Counted from the stretch's first letter, positions 1 through 10,379 are shown. The stretch is DNA of 64,000 nt from Pedobacter sp. PLR (GCF_026239675.1 NZ_JAPIVQ010000008.1:1-64000), one strand, 5' to 3'. The notes: generated by a model not told the origin, from the sequence alone. A program made the numbers and translations.

Positions 1-3000
1 CTCGCACAGTTGTTTAAGGTGACCACTAAAGTATATTTTCCGCTTTCCGTAGCGATGTAAGTCTCCTTATCCGCGTCGGGAATTGCCAGACCATCTTTGT
101 ACCATTGATTCCCTGTAGCCGAAGAAGAAGTCAGCAAAGTACTACTACCCTCACAGAATTCCAGTTCAACTACTTCAATTACCGGTGCGTCAGGAATTGG
201 ATTTACAATCACTGTTACCTCTTTAGCATCAGCAGCAGCATTCTCACAAATATCCGAATTCCTCACCGTAACAAAATAATCAGTCGTAGCTGAGGGCCTT
301 ACTTCTAAAGTTGATCCTTCCTGGATCTTATGCTCCAAAAGGGCATCGCTATACCAGGTAAATACCGGATCTTTAAGGGTGCTTTCCGCAGTTAGCAGTA
401 CCTTCTCCCCGGCACAAATTGTCTGATTTCCGGCAGTAATATTTCCCGCAAGGGCTCTGGGTTTGATGGTAACATCAACAGCAAAAGACATCACCTGACA
501 GCCATTTGGACTTTTAGCTTTGACTAGATATTTACCGCTTTTTGTGACCAAAAGAAAACTATTCGTTTCTCCCGGTAAATCCCCTGTGTTACCTACCCAT
601 TGATAAGTAAGGTTGAGGTCATTAGTGGTTACAGATAACCTTACCTCTTCACCACTACATGAAATCGCATTACCTTCCACAATGATTTTTGAGATTTTCG
701 GTGGAGTCTTTACATTAATTTCAATAGAATTATCCCCTTGTGTAGAACAACCAAATTCATTAGTCACTACAACAGTATAAACCCCGGACTTGAAAACCAT
801 TAAAGTTGGATCGGTTGCATCTTGAATAATCACACCGTCTTTATACCATTGATTACCTTCCTCATACGAAGAGGAAAGCGTAGCAGCACCGCCCTGGCAA
901 AATTCCAACTCAGTTGAACTAATCGTTACCGTTGTTGGATTCTCCGCCACTTTCAATATTCCGGTAGTTTCCGCATCGCAGCCAAAAGAAGAATGCACCA
1001 ACACCTTAATTTCTTGTTTATCGGAAGTCAGAGGCACATTGCTCAGCGTCAGCACACTTGTGGTAACTCCATGAACATCAGCTCCTTCATCGAAAAACTT
1101 CCAATCGTTATTACTATCCTTGTACTGCCATTTATAGGTGTTGTTTTGTCCATCAGCTGTCGCAGTAATCGAGATACTACCTAAATTACAAACGGTCAGG
1201 GCTGTAGGAAGCGTAACCACTGGTAAAGCAACCACATGGATCAAATAAGTTGTTTTATCCTTATCATTTCCAGTCGTTCCAAGTGTAAAAGATCCTGTTG
1301 CAGTCGGTTTGCCCGTAACGTTCATTAATTGACTGGCATCATTCCGTCCAAAACTAAGGGCTGGAACATTTCCGAGAACAGATACAATTCCAGCATTTCC
1401 CTGGTATGAAATCGGGCTGATATTTGAACCTGAACAAACCTCATAAACCTGAATGTGGTGATATTTTATATTATTACAATTCTCTATCGTATTGCCATTT
1501 TTACATTCCAGATGTGGATCAGTGGGGCCCTTTCCATCGGGGGTAGCATTCGGGTTAGTTGCATCCGGATCTGTTACATCTGCCGGACGAAGGATGCTGG
1601 CTTCAGCAGTAATTACAGGAACAGAAGGTGATGTGATCAACTTTCCGGTGATTGTAAATTCCACCTCACACTTATTGTTCATATCCAGCATCGCTGTAAA
1701 CCTTTCAGCACTAACCAATGGATTTCTGACCATTCCAACACCATTAACACTGAAAACGGGATTAGTAAGCGGATCTATCTCGAATCCCGGTGGATTAACG
1801 AATGTAAAAGCGGCTCCTGTTACATCGCTGGGTCCATCATTCTTCACTTTAACTGTATAAGTAACCTGCTGATTGGAAAGGAAGGAACTGAGGTTCGGGG
1901 TAATACTTACAATTTGAAGATCTGCCACTTTTATCGTCAGATCAATAGGATTGTCCTTTTCACTACCCTGAATATATGCCCAGGTATCCATAGATTTTTT
2001 ATTACCAAAACTATAACTGCCACTCCCGGAATTTTCTGGAGAGACCGCGGAACCCGATTTATAAGCCCCCCATTTATGTCCGTTAGTTGTGCTTAGAAGT
2101 CCGTTTACAGCATTTTCAAATGGATCTGAACTTTCATAACCTTCGGCACCCGCACCGGTAACGTTACTGTCGTCCCAATAAATTCTGCTACTATATTTTG
2201 ACTCATCTTTCTCATTAACATCGATACCGTAATTTGTCGTGTTATCCGTTAGCTCGATAATCAATCCTTTTGGATTAATTTCCATATCTATATAGGGAAA
2301 ATGCACTTCGGCGGATTGTAATTTCGTTTTAAGTGTGCTCACCAGATTGGTTGGCAACAGATAGTTCCCATTGGCATCTTTCCCATCCCAAAAAACATGA
2401 TTGGTACCTGCCTGAGCCACACCGATGATGACCCGGTTGGCACTTACTCCAGCAATGGTCACCGGAATGGTAATTCTATAGGTTCCGATTGTACTGGATT
2501 CGAATTGAATATTGGCACCATTCTTTCCTGCAAGTCCGGGGCTACCCTCTGCCCCAATCACCTTAAGGTCTGAAATTTCAGGAAGTTTTTCTTCATTTTT
2601 TAACCAGGTTAGCCCCCCCGGATAATTTGCGATCCGGGCTGTAACCGGCAAATCAGGATTAGGCTTATTGTAGAATATTTTATGGGTGGTATTGGTTCCG
2701 TTATCCGGTAGCGTTGGATTATGTGTGAAAGCAAGAATATCTGCAAGTGTAGATTTATCTAAGCTTTTGTAAGTAGGTACCGAGTTTACAGCAAAGCCGT
2801 TGCTGTTAGAGAAAAAAGTAAAACCTACCCCATTGCTACCATTGGTTTTCACCCGATAAGCGCGTCCATCCTTAGTGAGGACATAATGGGTTGCATAATA
2901 AGCTTTTGCTGAGGTGAAACTTCCATTCAGATGAAGGTTTAATACATTCGCATAAACCCTTCCCGTCAACCAGTCGTCCCCGCTTATATTCAGTACAGAC

Positions 3001-3620
3001 ACATCCCATGCGGCAACATGATCAATGTTACCAACAGGATTTTTGTTGCGATCTATGTAGGGCTGCTCCCAGTTACCAATAGCCGTAATATCCTCAACAC
3101 TAGTTTTATTATCACCATCAAGTCCTGATGGAGGAAGAAATTCGACCTTCCATATCCCTTCTGTCTCCGCAGTAACAACTATTTTAATAGGGGTATAAAC
3201 ATTGGCTACGTCATTCTTTCCTTTTTTTGGCCCGGCGAGTTCCCTCTTCCGGTCAGGGATATTTCCAACAGGGGACACTGATGTTATAGGAATTTGTATC
3301 CCCAATGGTGAGGTAACCTTGATATCTCCCTTTCCAATTCCATACGCACTCGAAGCTACCGCAATAGTTTCTCCGGCCTTAGCATATACATAATGAGTTC
3401 CAGCAGTTTTAAACGGCCATGATTCGGTAGGCAGGTTATTAGAATTACAATTTAAAAATGCACGATTACCTTCTGCCCCATTCGGATACAAGTCTTTGCT
3501 TCCTTCAGCATATACAGTCGAAAAACCGACTAATAAACAAAGTACAGCCAGACAGCACAACTTGTTTATTACTGAAAAAGACAGATGTCGGAGCGTTTCT
3601 AGTATCATACATAATGACAT
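1..3620 (-). CDS. Secreted multi-Ig-domain surface protein (C-terminus outside window)
   Basis: The frame is open from an ATG at 3620 (second in-frame ATG at 3608) to the window edge, about 1,206 residues without a stop. A signal peptide is visible: hydrophobic LAVLCLLVGF ending in TVYA near residue 38. Residues about 565-650 resemble a DUF11-type repeat (VTYTVKVKNDGPSDV). From about 797 to the edge there are five Ig/PKD-like modules with Cys near the start and end of most; modules near 900-957 and 1151-1206 are close copies (both contain ELEFC and NQWYKDG). Such proteins are usually exported adhesins of Bacteroidota, often ending in a type IX secretion or gliding-associated C-terminal domain, but that end cannot be seen. 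Function as adhesin or cell-surface scaffold is inference; the repeat architecture and export signal are seen. Confidence 0.85.
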   Translation of the reverse strand, partial: MSLCMILETLRHLSFSVINKLCCLAVLCLLVGFSTVYAEGSKDLYPNGAEGNRAFLNCNSNNLPTESWPFKTAGTHYVYAKAGETIAVASSAYGIGKGDIKVTSPLGIQIPITSVSPVGNIPDRKRELAGPKKGKNDVANVYTPIKIVVTAETEGIWKVEFLPPSGLDGDNKTSVEDITAIGNWEQPYIDRNKNPVGNIDHVAAWDVSVLNISGDDWLTGRVYANVLNLHLNGSFTSAKAYYATHYVLTKDGRAYRVKTNGSNGVGFTFFSNSNGFAVNSVPTYKSLDKSTLADILAFTHNPTLPDNGTNTTHKIFYNKPNPDLPVTARIANYPGGLTWLKNEEKLPEISDLKVIGAEGSPGLAGKNGANIQFESSTIGTYRITIPVTIAGVSANRVIIGVAQAGTNHVFWDGKDANGNYLLPTNLVSTLKTKLQSAEVHFPYIDMEINPKGLIIELTDNTTNYGIDVNEKDESKYSSRIYWDDSNVTGAGAEGYESSDPFENAVNGLLSTTNGHKWGAYKSGSAVSPENSGSGSYSFGNKKSMDTWAYIQGSEKDNPIDLTIKVADLQIVSITPNLSSFLSNQQVTYTVKVKNDGPSDVTGAAFTFVNPPGFEIDPLTNPVFSVNGVGMVRNPLVSAERFTAMLDMNNKCEVEFTITGKLITSPSVPVITAEASILRPADVTDPDATNPNATPDGKGPTDPHLECKNGNTIENCNNIKYHHIQVYEVCSGSNISPISYQGNAGIVSVLGNVPALSFGRNDASQLMNVTGKPTATGSFTLGTTGNDKDKTTYLIHVVALPVVTLPTALTVCNLGSISITATADGQNNTYKWQYKDSNNDWKFFDEGADVHGVTTSVLTLSNVPLTSDKQEIKVLVHSSFGCDAETTGILKVAENPTTVTISSTELEFCQGGAATLSSSYEEGNQWYKDGVIIQDATDPTLMVFKSGVYTVVVTNEFGCSTQGDNSIEINVKTPPKISKIIVEGNAISCSGEEVRLSVTTNDLNLTYQWVGNTGDLPGETNSFLLVTKSGKYLVKAKSPNGCQVMSFAVDVTIKPRALAGNITAGNQTICAGEKVLLTAESTLKDPVFTWYSDALLEHKIQEGSTLEVRPSATTDYFVTVRNSDICENAAADAKEVTVIVNPIPDAPVIEVVELEFCEGSSTLLTSSSATGNQWYKDGLAIPDADKETYIATESGKYTLVVTLNNCA

Positions 3621-3780
3621 AGATGTATGCCCTTTAAGGAGGTTTGGAAAGCGAGATCAATTCTTTAAATAAGCAGTCTTTCTCAGAAGGTGATCAGCCA
3701 GCAGTTTATTTTCTTAAAGGTTAACTCTATTTATCGCTACCAAATTAATTAGAATTTTGATAATATTCCTACGAAGAGTA

Positions 3781-3788
3781 CAAAAATA
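3781..3788 (-). promoter_or_regulatory. Possible -7 element for the Ig-domain gene
   Basis: On the minus strand this reads TATTTTTG, an exact match to the Bacteroidota TAnnTTTG box. The nearest upstream TTTG is about 24 bases away, longer than usual, and the implied 5' leader is about 155 bases. Weak support. Confidence 0.3.
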
Positions 3789-4370
3789 TGTCTTTTTTAA
3801 TAAAAACCGGGCCAAAAAAATACACTATTCATAAAACAATATTTAAACCACAAAGAAGACACAAATTATTCATAAATGACAAAATAATCAAAAACACAGT
3901 CAACAAAACAGAGATAAAGAAGTAATCAATTCCCCGTAATGGGGAATATTATACACACATAAAATACACAAAGTGTAGTGCCAGATATGCATCGCACAAA
4001 ATCATACTTTAAAAAGCGCTAAACATTATATCATTTAGCATCAAAAGGAATAAATAACAGAAAACAAGAGAAATCAAATATGCTTAAAAAGACAAGCACC
4101 AATCAATAATCCATTAACCATTAAACTAATACAACAAAACAGAAAGAAAACAGGGACACAAGGTTAGGCATGAAGAAGATAACACACCTGTTAACCGGCG
4201 TTCAAAAGAAAAACTTAAGCATAGAAATAAAACCACAAAAAGCTGTATAACAGCACACATACACCTGTATCTACTAAAAAAATCAAGAATTGTGATGAAG
4301 ATCATTTTTTTTTATTTGGCAGGAATATATATTTGAGGATAATTTATTCTACACGATGGATGTCGGTATA

Positions 4371-4401
4371 AAGGGGCCCGTTCCGGGAAGTTCGGCCCCT
4401 T
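4371..4401 (-). terminator. Hairpin downstream of the efflux operon
   Basis: Arms AAGGGGCC (4371-4378) and GGCCCCTT (4394-4401) enclose 15 bases, starting 17 bases beyond the RND stop codon. On the minus strand only a short TTTAT follows, so termination is plausible but not certain. Confidence 0.5.
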
Positions 4402-4417
4402 AAATTCCCCCTCCTAT

Positions 4418-7400
4418 CTATTGATAAAACTTCCTGATCAGTGCAGGCAGCACGACTAACAACAAAGGCATTGCCATCAAAAATCCCCCGATAATCGAAA
4501 TTGCTAAAGGCTGGTGCAACTGTGCCCCTGCTCCTATACCTAATGCCAATGGACTTAAAGCAAGAATAGCCCCCAAGGCCGTCATAAGCTTAGGCCTGAG
4601 TCTGGTAGAAATCGCAAACACCAGCGCATCATCCAGTCCCCTTGTAGTCCGCGAACTTTTAAACTGCAGGAAAGTGAAAATTGCATTCTCTGCAACAATC
4701 CCCACCATCATAATCATACCGGTATAACTGCCTACATTTAATGGTGTCTGCGTTATAAATAATGCCAAACAACTTCCAGACACTCCAAAAATGGCAATCA
4801 ATAATATGATAAATGCAATTTTAAACTCTTTAAAAACGAACAAAATCACACTGAATACCAATAAACACGAAAGCATTAAGATCACAAATAGCTCTTTAAA
4901 TGACTGTTGCTGTTCCGCATAGGCACCTCCATAGATGATGTAATAGCCATTTGGAAGTCGGACTTTTGCAGAAATCTCCTTTTGAATATCTCCCATCACA
5001 CTCCCCAGATCCCGTTGATCCAGTCGCGCGGAGATCAATCCTATAGACTGCAAATTTTCCCTTTCTACTTCTGCCTCTCCGGTTTTAAGCTGTACCTTCG
5101 CCAGCATACGGATCGGAATCATCTTCCCATTGCCCAACAATATATTCATTTGACTGAGCGACTCCATATCCGGTTTTTTCCCCTGAAAGGAAACCATCCT
5201 GATCGGATACAACTGTTGCAAACCATACATATTCCCGATCAGCCTTCCTTCGAGGGCGGTCTGAACCTGCAACTGAAATGCTGATGGCGAAATACCATAT
5301 TGTGCCAAAGTCGCATAGTCCGGAAGAATATCTACAGAAGGTCCGGCAATCACAATCCCATCAAACACATCGGCAGTGCCCTTAACCTTTGACACCACCT
5401 CAGCTACACTTTTTGAAAGCCGCTGCAATACCTCCTGGTTTCCACCAAATATTTTAAGTTCGATGGGCTGCGTTGCGCTCATCAAATCCCCCAGCATATC
5501 TCCGATCACCTGTCCGAAATCGACAGTTAAAGCGGGCTGACTATGCTCTATTTTACTCCTGATCTCATCAATAACCTCATTGGTACTCCTGTTTCGGTTT
5601 TGCTTTAACTGAATCAGATAATCTCCGGTATTAGGCGCTGTAATAAAAAAGCCCATCTGCGTTCCGGTACGTCTGGAATAAGTCTCCACTTCCGGGATTT
5701 TTACAATCATCCTTTCCACTTCAGTCAGGATCCGATCCGTTTCCTCTAAAGAAGTACCTGCCGGAGTTTTATAATCGAGCACAATACTCCCTTCATCCAT
5801 TTCCGGCAAAAAGCCAGTTTCTAAACGAGGGAACAAAACCACCATCAGCAGCAACAGTAAGGCTAAAAAGCCAAAACTCAAATAAGATCTCCTGATAAAA
5901 AAAGTAATCCAGGCAGCACGCTTTGACGCTTTGGTTTTGGGAGCCGACCTGGATTCTGCAAGCGGAGGGGATTCGAACACTTCATCTGCTGATACCATCC
6001 CTTCTTTTTTTGTCAGCATCAGGTAAATCACAGGCAAGCCAATCCAGGTCACGAAAAAAGAACAAACCAGAGTGATGACCATCGTATTGGTCATCACCTG
6101 AAAATACGCCCCTGCAACACCAGTCATCAGTATAAATGGAATAAAAATCACGATGGTACTGATTGAAGAACCCAACATCGCAGGAAAAAGATACGCTATT
6201 GCCTTTTTCAACAACCCGGATGTTGGCGCTCCCGGATGTTCTTCATGAGTCCGGTGAATCTGTTCTACCACTACAATAGCATCATCTATAATCAAGCCGA
6301 TAGCCGCCGCAATGGCACCTAAAGTCATGATGTTGAAAGAATAACCGATGGCATACAAACAAATCAATGTTAAACCCAGGGTAACCGGAATGGTAAATAA
6401 AATAGTCAGGCATGGTTTCAGGGATCGCAGAAAGAAGATGGCGACAACTATCGCCAGCACCAAACCGACCCACAAACTTTCGGTTACACTTGTTACCGCG
6501 CGGTTTACGAAATCTGCTTGCAGATAATATGGTTTTATGCTGACTCCCTGAGGCAGAATTTTCCTCAAACCGGCCACCTTTTGTTCCATTTGGGCAGAGA
6601 GATCAACCAGATTAGCATTGGGCTGCTTGATGACTGCAATCAAAATCCCCGCTTTACCATTGGCATTAACCCTGGTATACGCTATTGCTTCCTCCGCGTT
6701 TACCTCCGCCAGGTCTTTCAACCGGACCGCTCTATTGTTCTTTTTACTGACGATCAGGTTTTCAAGATCTTCCCTTGTTTTCAAGGTGGCATCGGTTACC
6801 GATAAGTATAAATAGTTAAAATCAGCTATATAACCGTTAGACTTCACAAAGTTGGTTTGAGCCACCGCACTGGCGATCTGATCCGGCGTGATCGCCAATG
6901 CGGTCATCTTTGAGTAATTCAACTTTACCCGGTATTCTTTCGTTTTCCCACCAATTATCCTGATTTCTGATACGCCTTCTACCTGCATTAAAAACGGCTT
7001 AATGGTATAATCAGCCAGCTGTTTAAGTTCAACAGGGGATTTGACCGCACTCTCCAGCGTGTAGCCACTTACCGGAAGAATTGCGGGATTCATTTTCTCT
7101 ATGGTGAGGTTCAATCCGGCAGGAAGACTGTTTTTAATTTTAGCAATTTGCGATTCTATCCTTTGCTGACTCAGGTCGATGTTGGCGTTCCAGTTCATGT
7201 AAGCCGAGATTTCACAGCTTCCTCTGCTGGTTACACTACGGATCAGCTTTAAATCAGGCACCTGTTTCACCACGTTTTCCAAAGGCCTGGTCACCGTTAA
7301 CATCATTTGATTGACCGGCTGCAATTCCCCTTCTGCAATGATTTTTATCTTAGGAAAAGTAATCTCCGGAAATAAAGCGGTTTTTATCCCGGTATAAGAA

Positions 7401-7474
7401 TAAGCTCCAGCCAAAAGAATCAGCAGTAAAACCGCAATCAATGGTTTCTTATGAGAAATGAAGAAATTATTCAT
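4418..7474 (-). CDS. RND efflux permease (AcrB/CzcA family)
   Basis: Inner-membrane proton-driven efflux pump of the RND superfamily, 1,018 residues, the usual family length. An N-terminal membrane helix (about 10-30) is followed by a periplasmic porter region, a block of helices with the proton-relay pair Asp397-Asp398 (GLIIDDAIVVVEQ), a second porter region and a C-terminal helix block (MVGIVAENAIF). The AcrB Lys940 position appears to be Glu here, as in pumps related to CzcA rather than AcrB. It is the last gene of a tight set with the adaptor (2-base gap) and the TolC-like channel, so a tripartite pump is near certain. Substrate (metal, drug or lipid) cannot be told from sequence; metal ligands were not identified. 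Confidence 0.93.
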   Translation of the reverse strand: MNNFFISHKKPLIAVLLLILLAGAYSYTGIKTALFPEITFPKIKIIAEGELQPVNQMMLTVTRPLENVVKQVPDLKLIRSVTSRGSCEISAYMNWNANIDLSQQRIESQIAKIKNSLPAGLNLTIEKMNPAILPVSGYTLESAVKSPVELKQLADYTIKPFLMQVEGVSEIRIIGGKTKEYRVKLNYSKMTALAITPDQIASAVAQTNFVKSNGYIADFNYLYLSVTDATLKTREDLENLIVSKKNNRAVRLKDLAEVNAEEAIAYTRVNANGKAGILIAVIKQPNANLVDLSAQMEQKVAGLRKILPQGVSIKPYYLQADFVNRAVTSVTESLWVGLVLAIVVAIFFLRSLKPCLTILFTIPVTLGLTLICLYAIGYSFNIMTLGAIAAAIGLIIDDAIVVVEQIHRTHEEHPGAPTSGLLKKAIAYLFPAMLGSSISTIVIFIPFILMTGVAGAYFQVMTNTMVITLVCSFFVTWIGLPVIYLMLTKKEGMVSADEVFESPPLAESRSAPKTKASKRAAWITFFIRRSYLSFGFLALLLLLMVVLFPRLETGFLPEMDEGSIVLDYKTPAGTSLEETDRILTEVERMIVKIPEVETYSRRTGTQMGFFITAPNTGDYLIQLKQNRNRSTNEVIDEIRSKIEHSQPALTVDFGQVIGDMLGDLMSATQPIELKIFGGNQEVLQRLSKSVAEVVSKVKGTADVFDGIVIAGPSVDILPDYATLAQYGISPSAFQLQVQTALEGRLIGNMYGLQQLYPIRMVSFQGKKPDMESLSQMNILLGNGKMIPIRMLAKVQLKTGEAEVERENLQSIGLISARLDQRDLGSVMGDIQKEISAKVRLPNGYYIIYGGAYAEQQQSFKELFVILMLSCLLVFSVILFVFKEFKIAFIILLIAIFGVSGSCLALFITQTPLNVGSYTGMIMMVGIVAENAIFTFLQFKSSRTTRGLDDALVFAISTRLRPKLMTALGAILALSPLALGIGAGAQLHQPLAISIIGGFLMAMPLLLVVLPALIRKFYQ

Positions 7475-7476
7475 AA

Positions 7477-8391
7477 CTATCTCTTGATTTTAACTTTCGC
7501 CGTATCCGGAAGACCGTAATTACCTGCAAGTACAAACCGATCATTTGAAACAAAAATTGGCGTCAAAATCTCTACCTGCTTCCCGTCATCTATTCCTTTT
7601 TTCACCAGCACTTTCAGCGCCGTAGAATCATTACTCAATTTCATTACCCAAAACTCATCCTCCGTTTCATTACTCAGCAGCGCAGCTTTTGGTAGGGTTA
7701 CCGCATTAGGGTGAAACAAATTGACTAGCCTGGCTACAGCCACCAGATTTTCGGGAATGGCATGACCCGGAGCAACACGAATCATAAAACGCTGCGTCTG
7801 TGCTACAGAATCTACCGTAGCCAGAGCAGAACCAATAGTCCCGTTTAGCTTTTCCCCATCGGGTAAAGTCAGCACTACCGCCGCATTATTTACCACATTT
7901 TGCCGCATTGCATAGGGCACATCCAATAAAAATACCAGACTGCTTTTGTTGCTCAATACCGCCAATGTCTCCCCTTCGGTAACATAATCCCCTTTCTGGT
8001 GATTAACCATGGTGATAAAACCAGTCTGCGCGGCTCTGATATTTGATGTTCCGGAAAACTTAAATGCAGGATCCAGCCGGTTAATCGAATTTCCGATCGC
8101 CTGAGCTTCTTTAGTGACCAGGATAAATAACACCTGGCCACTATTGACAACATCCCCCATTGTGACTTTAATATCCCGCAGGTACCCATTGATACTTGCT
8201 TTTATATAACTTTTTTCCAGATAAGTTGCACTGGCATTTAAATCTACATAAGACGCCATATCGCTATGTTTAGCCAACGTAATCTCCACCGGTGTTTGCA
8301 GATCCGGTTCAGTTTCTTTCGCTGGACTTCCACAGGCGGCTAACAACAGGCTGAGCCCTAAAACAGTTGTAATTTTCATCAGCTTCTTCAT
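7477..8391 (-). CDS. RND periplasmic adaptor lipoprotein (MFP family)
   Basis: Membrane-fusion protein linking the RND permease to the outer-membrane channel. The N-terminus is a lipoprotein signal with lipobox LAAC (Cys20), so it is probably lipid-anchored in the inner membrane. The 304 residues are short for the family: the barrel-sandwich and beta-barrel parts are visible (IKASINGYLRDIKV, then RAAQTGFITMVNHQKGDYV), but the alpha-helical hairpin between the two lipoyl halves is very short. It begins 1 base after the TolC-like stop and ends 2 bases before the permease start, indicating translational coupling. Confidence 0.9.
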   Translation of the reverse strand: MKKLMKITTVLGLSLLLAACGSPAKETEPDLQTPVEITLAKHSDMASYVDLNASATYLEKSYIKASINGYLRDIKVTMGDVVNSGQVLFILVTKEAQAIGNSINRLDPAFKFSGTSNIRAAQTGFITMVNHQKGDYVTEGETLAVLSNKSSLVFLLDVPYAMRQNVVNNAAVVLTLPDGEKLNGTIGSALATVDSVAQTQRFMIRVAPGHAIPENLVAVARLVNLFHPNAVTLPKAALLSNETEDEFWVMKLSNDSTALKVLVKKGIDDGKQVEILTPIFVSNDRFVLAGNYGLPDTAKVKIKR

Positions 8392-8392
8392 A

Positions 8393-9643
8393 TTATCTGT
8401 TCCAATAATTAAATTGATTGATCAGCTTCAAGCCATCAATATGTGTTTGGCGCAGCAGGTTCTTTGCGCTCAGATAATTATTAATCGCCAGGATATAATC
8501 TGCAATCCTAAGGTCGCCGGTACGTAACAGCTGACTGTCTACTTCCATCAGACTTTTGGCAAACCGGATTTGTTCGTTGATTCCCGGATACAAATTCTGG
8601 TGCTCCCGAATCTGCTGCAACAATAGCTTCAGCTGTTGTTCGTGCTGCCGAACGAAAAACTCCTTATAGGCAGTACCGGTTTCTTGTTGAATGCTGAGCT
8701 GAGAAATTTGCATCGCTTTCTGATGGCCATCATAAATTGGGATAGAAATCATAAATCCTGCACTCGTTCCAAAATTCTTGTAAGGCTGAAGCAAAAAGGA
8801 AGAATTATAACCGCCGTTTACATAGACATTGGCTTTAGGCCGATAATTAAGCGACACTCCTTTTTTATCATTTTCATTTTTCAGGCTATCCAATTTATAG
8901 CGGGTTGTAAAAAACTCATGGGGCACGATAGCAGAAACACTGATTTCTGGTGCCTTTATTGAATTCACAACCGTATCTGCAACCCCACACAGATAGTTTA
9001 ACAGCGCATAATCGTTCTTAAACTTTACTTCCGCTTGCTTCCATGCCAATTGCTGTTGCTGAAAGGTGACAAGAAACGTGAGGTATTCTGATTGTTTATA
9101 GGTGTTTGCCCGGGTCAGTTTTTTAAGGATCAGCTCCTCCTTTTTCAGCAACTCATAAACCTCTGCATTAAATACCATTTGCTCCTGACTGGCATAGGTA
9201 TTTAAGTATTGATCAGTGATGTTCTTCTTTAAATCCAATACCGACCAGGTGGCGGCGAAGGACAAGGAATCTCTATGAATTTTAGTTTGTTCCAGTTGCT
9301 GATTTATTTTCCCTTTCCCTGCCAACATATAATTTACAGTTAGTAATGCTTCCAGGGATTGCCCGTTACTTAGTGCCTGATCATATCCATAACCTTTGAT
9401 CACCGGTGCGTAGGTTCCAGCTGAACTCGCCGTTAGTTGAGGACGATAACCAGCTCTCCACCTCAGACTGTCGATCCGGTTACTCAATTGCCGATTCCTA
9501 TAGTCGTTCAATACCGGGCTTGAGTTTATCCCCTGCCGGATAAAAAAGTCAAGGTCCCTCCCGGGCTTAACTTGTCCTTTCCCGATAAGCGGTAAAATGC
9601 CCAGTATTACAAAGCAATAAATGCTGTTTTTAAAACGTTCCAT
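8393..9643 (-). CDS. TolC-family outer-membrane efflux protein
   Basis: Outer-membrane factor of the tripartite pump. Signal peptide (MERFKNSIYCFVILGILPLIGKGQ region) and two long helical repeats typical of OEP proteins, about 416 residues. I place the start at the ATG at 9643; a TTG at 9658 is in frame but would lengthen the overlap with the upstream phosphatase and add a poor N-terminus. Even so, the start lies inside the 3' end of the preceding PAP2 gene (14-base overlap), which suggests one transcript. The conserved OEP sequence is weak, typical of Bacteroidota members; context makes the call firm. Confidence 0.88.
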   Translation of the reverse strand: MERFKNSIYCFVILGILPLIGKGQVKPGRDLDFFIRQGINSSPVLNDYRNRQLSNRIDSLRWRAGYRPQLTASSAGTYAPVIKGYGYDQALSNGQSLEALLTVNYMLAGKGKINQQLEQTKIHRDSLSFAATWSVLDLKKNITDQYLNTYASQEQMVFNAEVYELLKKEELILKKLTRANTYKQSEYLTFLVTFQQQQLAWKQAEVKFKNDYALLNYLCGVADTVVNSIKAPEISVSAIVPHEFFTTRYKLDSLKNENDKKGVSLNYRPKANVYVNGGYNSSFLLQPYKNFGTSAGFMISIPIYDGHQKAMQISQLSIQQETGTAYKEFFVRQHEQQLKLLLQQIREHQNLYPGINEQIRFAKSLMEVDSQLLRTGDLRIADYILAINNYLSAKNLLRQTHIDGLKLINQFNYWNR

Positions 9644-10379
9644 GGAAGGAAAGGCCAAAGGATTTATCCTGATAAACCGGCACCATACTATAACTAAGCG
9701 TCTGCTTCCCGATGAGGAGTTTCTTTACATGAGGATATAGGAAATAGGCAAGTTTAGTGGAAAGAATCCCTACTCCGGCCCCTGTCACCACATCACTCAG
9801 CCAGTGTTTATTGTTGTACATCCTCAATGTTCCTGTGGCCGTTGCTACCGCATATCCGGCAAAGCCATACCAGGGAGAGACATCTTTATACTCTTGTTTT
9901 AAAAATTCTGCCGCAGCAAAAACCGTAGCTGTATGTCCGGAAGGAAAGGAATTATAACCGCTTCCATCTGGTCTTAAACGATGTGACTCTTTCTTTAGCA
10001 GGAATACACTACCGCCCATAATTGCTGTAGACATCACATATATCCCTGTTGCATCTACCAGACTGTGCTTACCTTTTATCCCGGCCAGATTTAAAGCATA
10101 AACCGCAAGGGCCGGAGCAAACTGGGTATAATTGTCCAGATGTGCCGCAAATAAAGGGTGATCTTCCTGAAGTTCAGCCTTTGTTGTCAGGTCTAAATCC
10201 CTGATTGGATTATCCCCAAAAGACAGCGCACCATAGGTAATAAATACCGCAGGGAGAATCAGTTCTTTTACCTTTAATGGATGCGTATTCTTTATCGCTA
10301 AAGAATCAGAAGACTGAGCCTGGGCATACAAAAATCCGGGAAGGAGAATTGCAACAAAAAGACAGTGAAGCTTTTTCAT
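9630..10379 (-). CDS. PAP2-family membrane-associated phosphatase
   Basis: Type-2 phosphatidic acid phosphatase domain with all three signature motifs: K-x6-RP (KKESHRLRP), PSGH and R-x5-H-x3-D (LRMYNNKHWLSD). Start taken at the ATG at 10379, which gives a clean signal peptide (MKKLHCLFVAILLPGFLYAQ); the longer frame begins with TTG. Enzymes of this family dephosphorylate lipid phosphates such as undecaprenyl pyrophosphate, lipid A phosphate or phosphatidylglycerol phosphate; which substrate is used here is unknown. It is a close tandem paralogue of the gene at 10443-11183 and overlaps the efflux gene downstream. Confidence 0.88.
   Translation of the reverse strand: MKKLHCLFVAILLPGFLYAQAQSSDSLAIKNTHPLKVKELILPAVFITYGALSFGDNPIRDLDLTTKAELQEDHPLFAAHLDNYTQFAPALAVYALNLAGIKGKHSLVDATGIYVMSTAIMGGSVFLLKKESHRLRPDGSGYNSFPSGHTATVFAAAEFLKQEYKDVSPWYGFAGYAVATATGTLRMYNNKHWLSDVVTGAGVGILSTKLAYFLYPHVKKLLIGKQTLSYSMVPVYQDKSFGLSFHGTF

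Larger units (their letters stand above)
3621..4417. other. Long A-rich intergenic region
   Basis: No convincing reading frame is seen in either direction. From about 3840 to 4270 the plus strand is strongly A-rich and T-poor. A small inverted repeat (ATTCCCC, 5-base spacer, GGGGAAT) lies at 3929-3947. The left part should hold the promoter of the Ig-domain gene; the right end holds a hairpin downstream of the efflux operon. Confidence 0.6.

Noticed and set aside
1492..1860. 122-codon plus-strand frame at the left end
   Set aside because: Lies opposite the long minus-strand Ig-domain protein, whose repeat pattern is clear.
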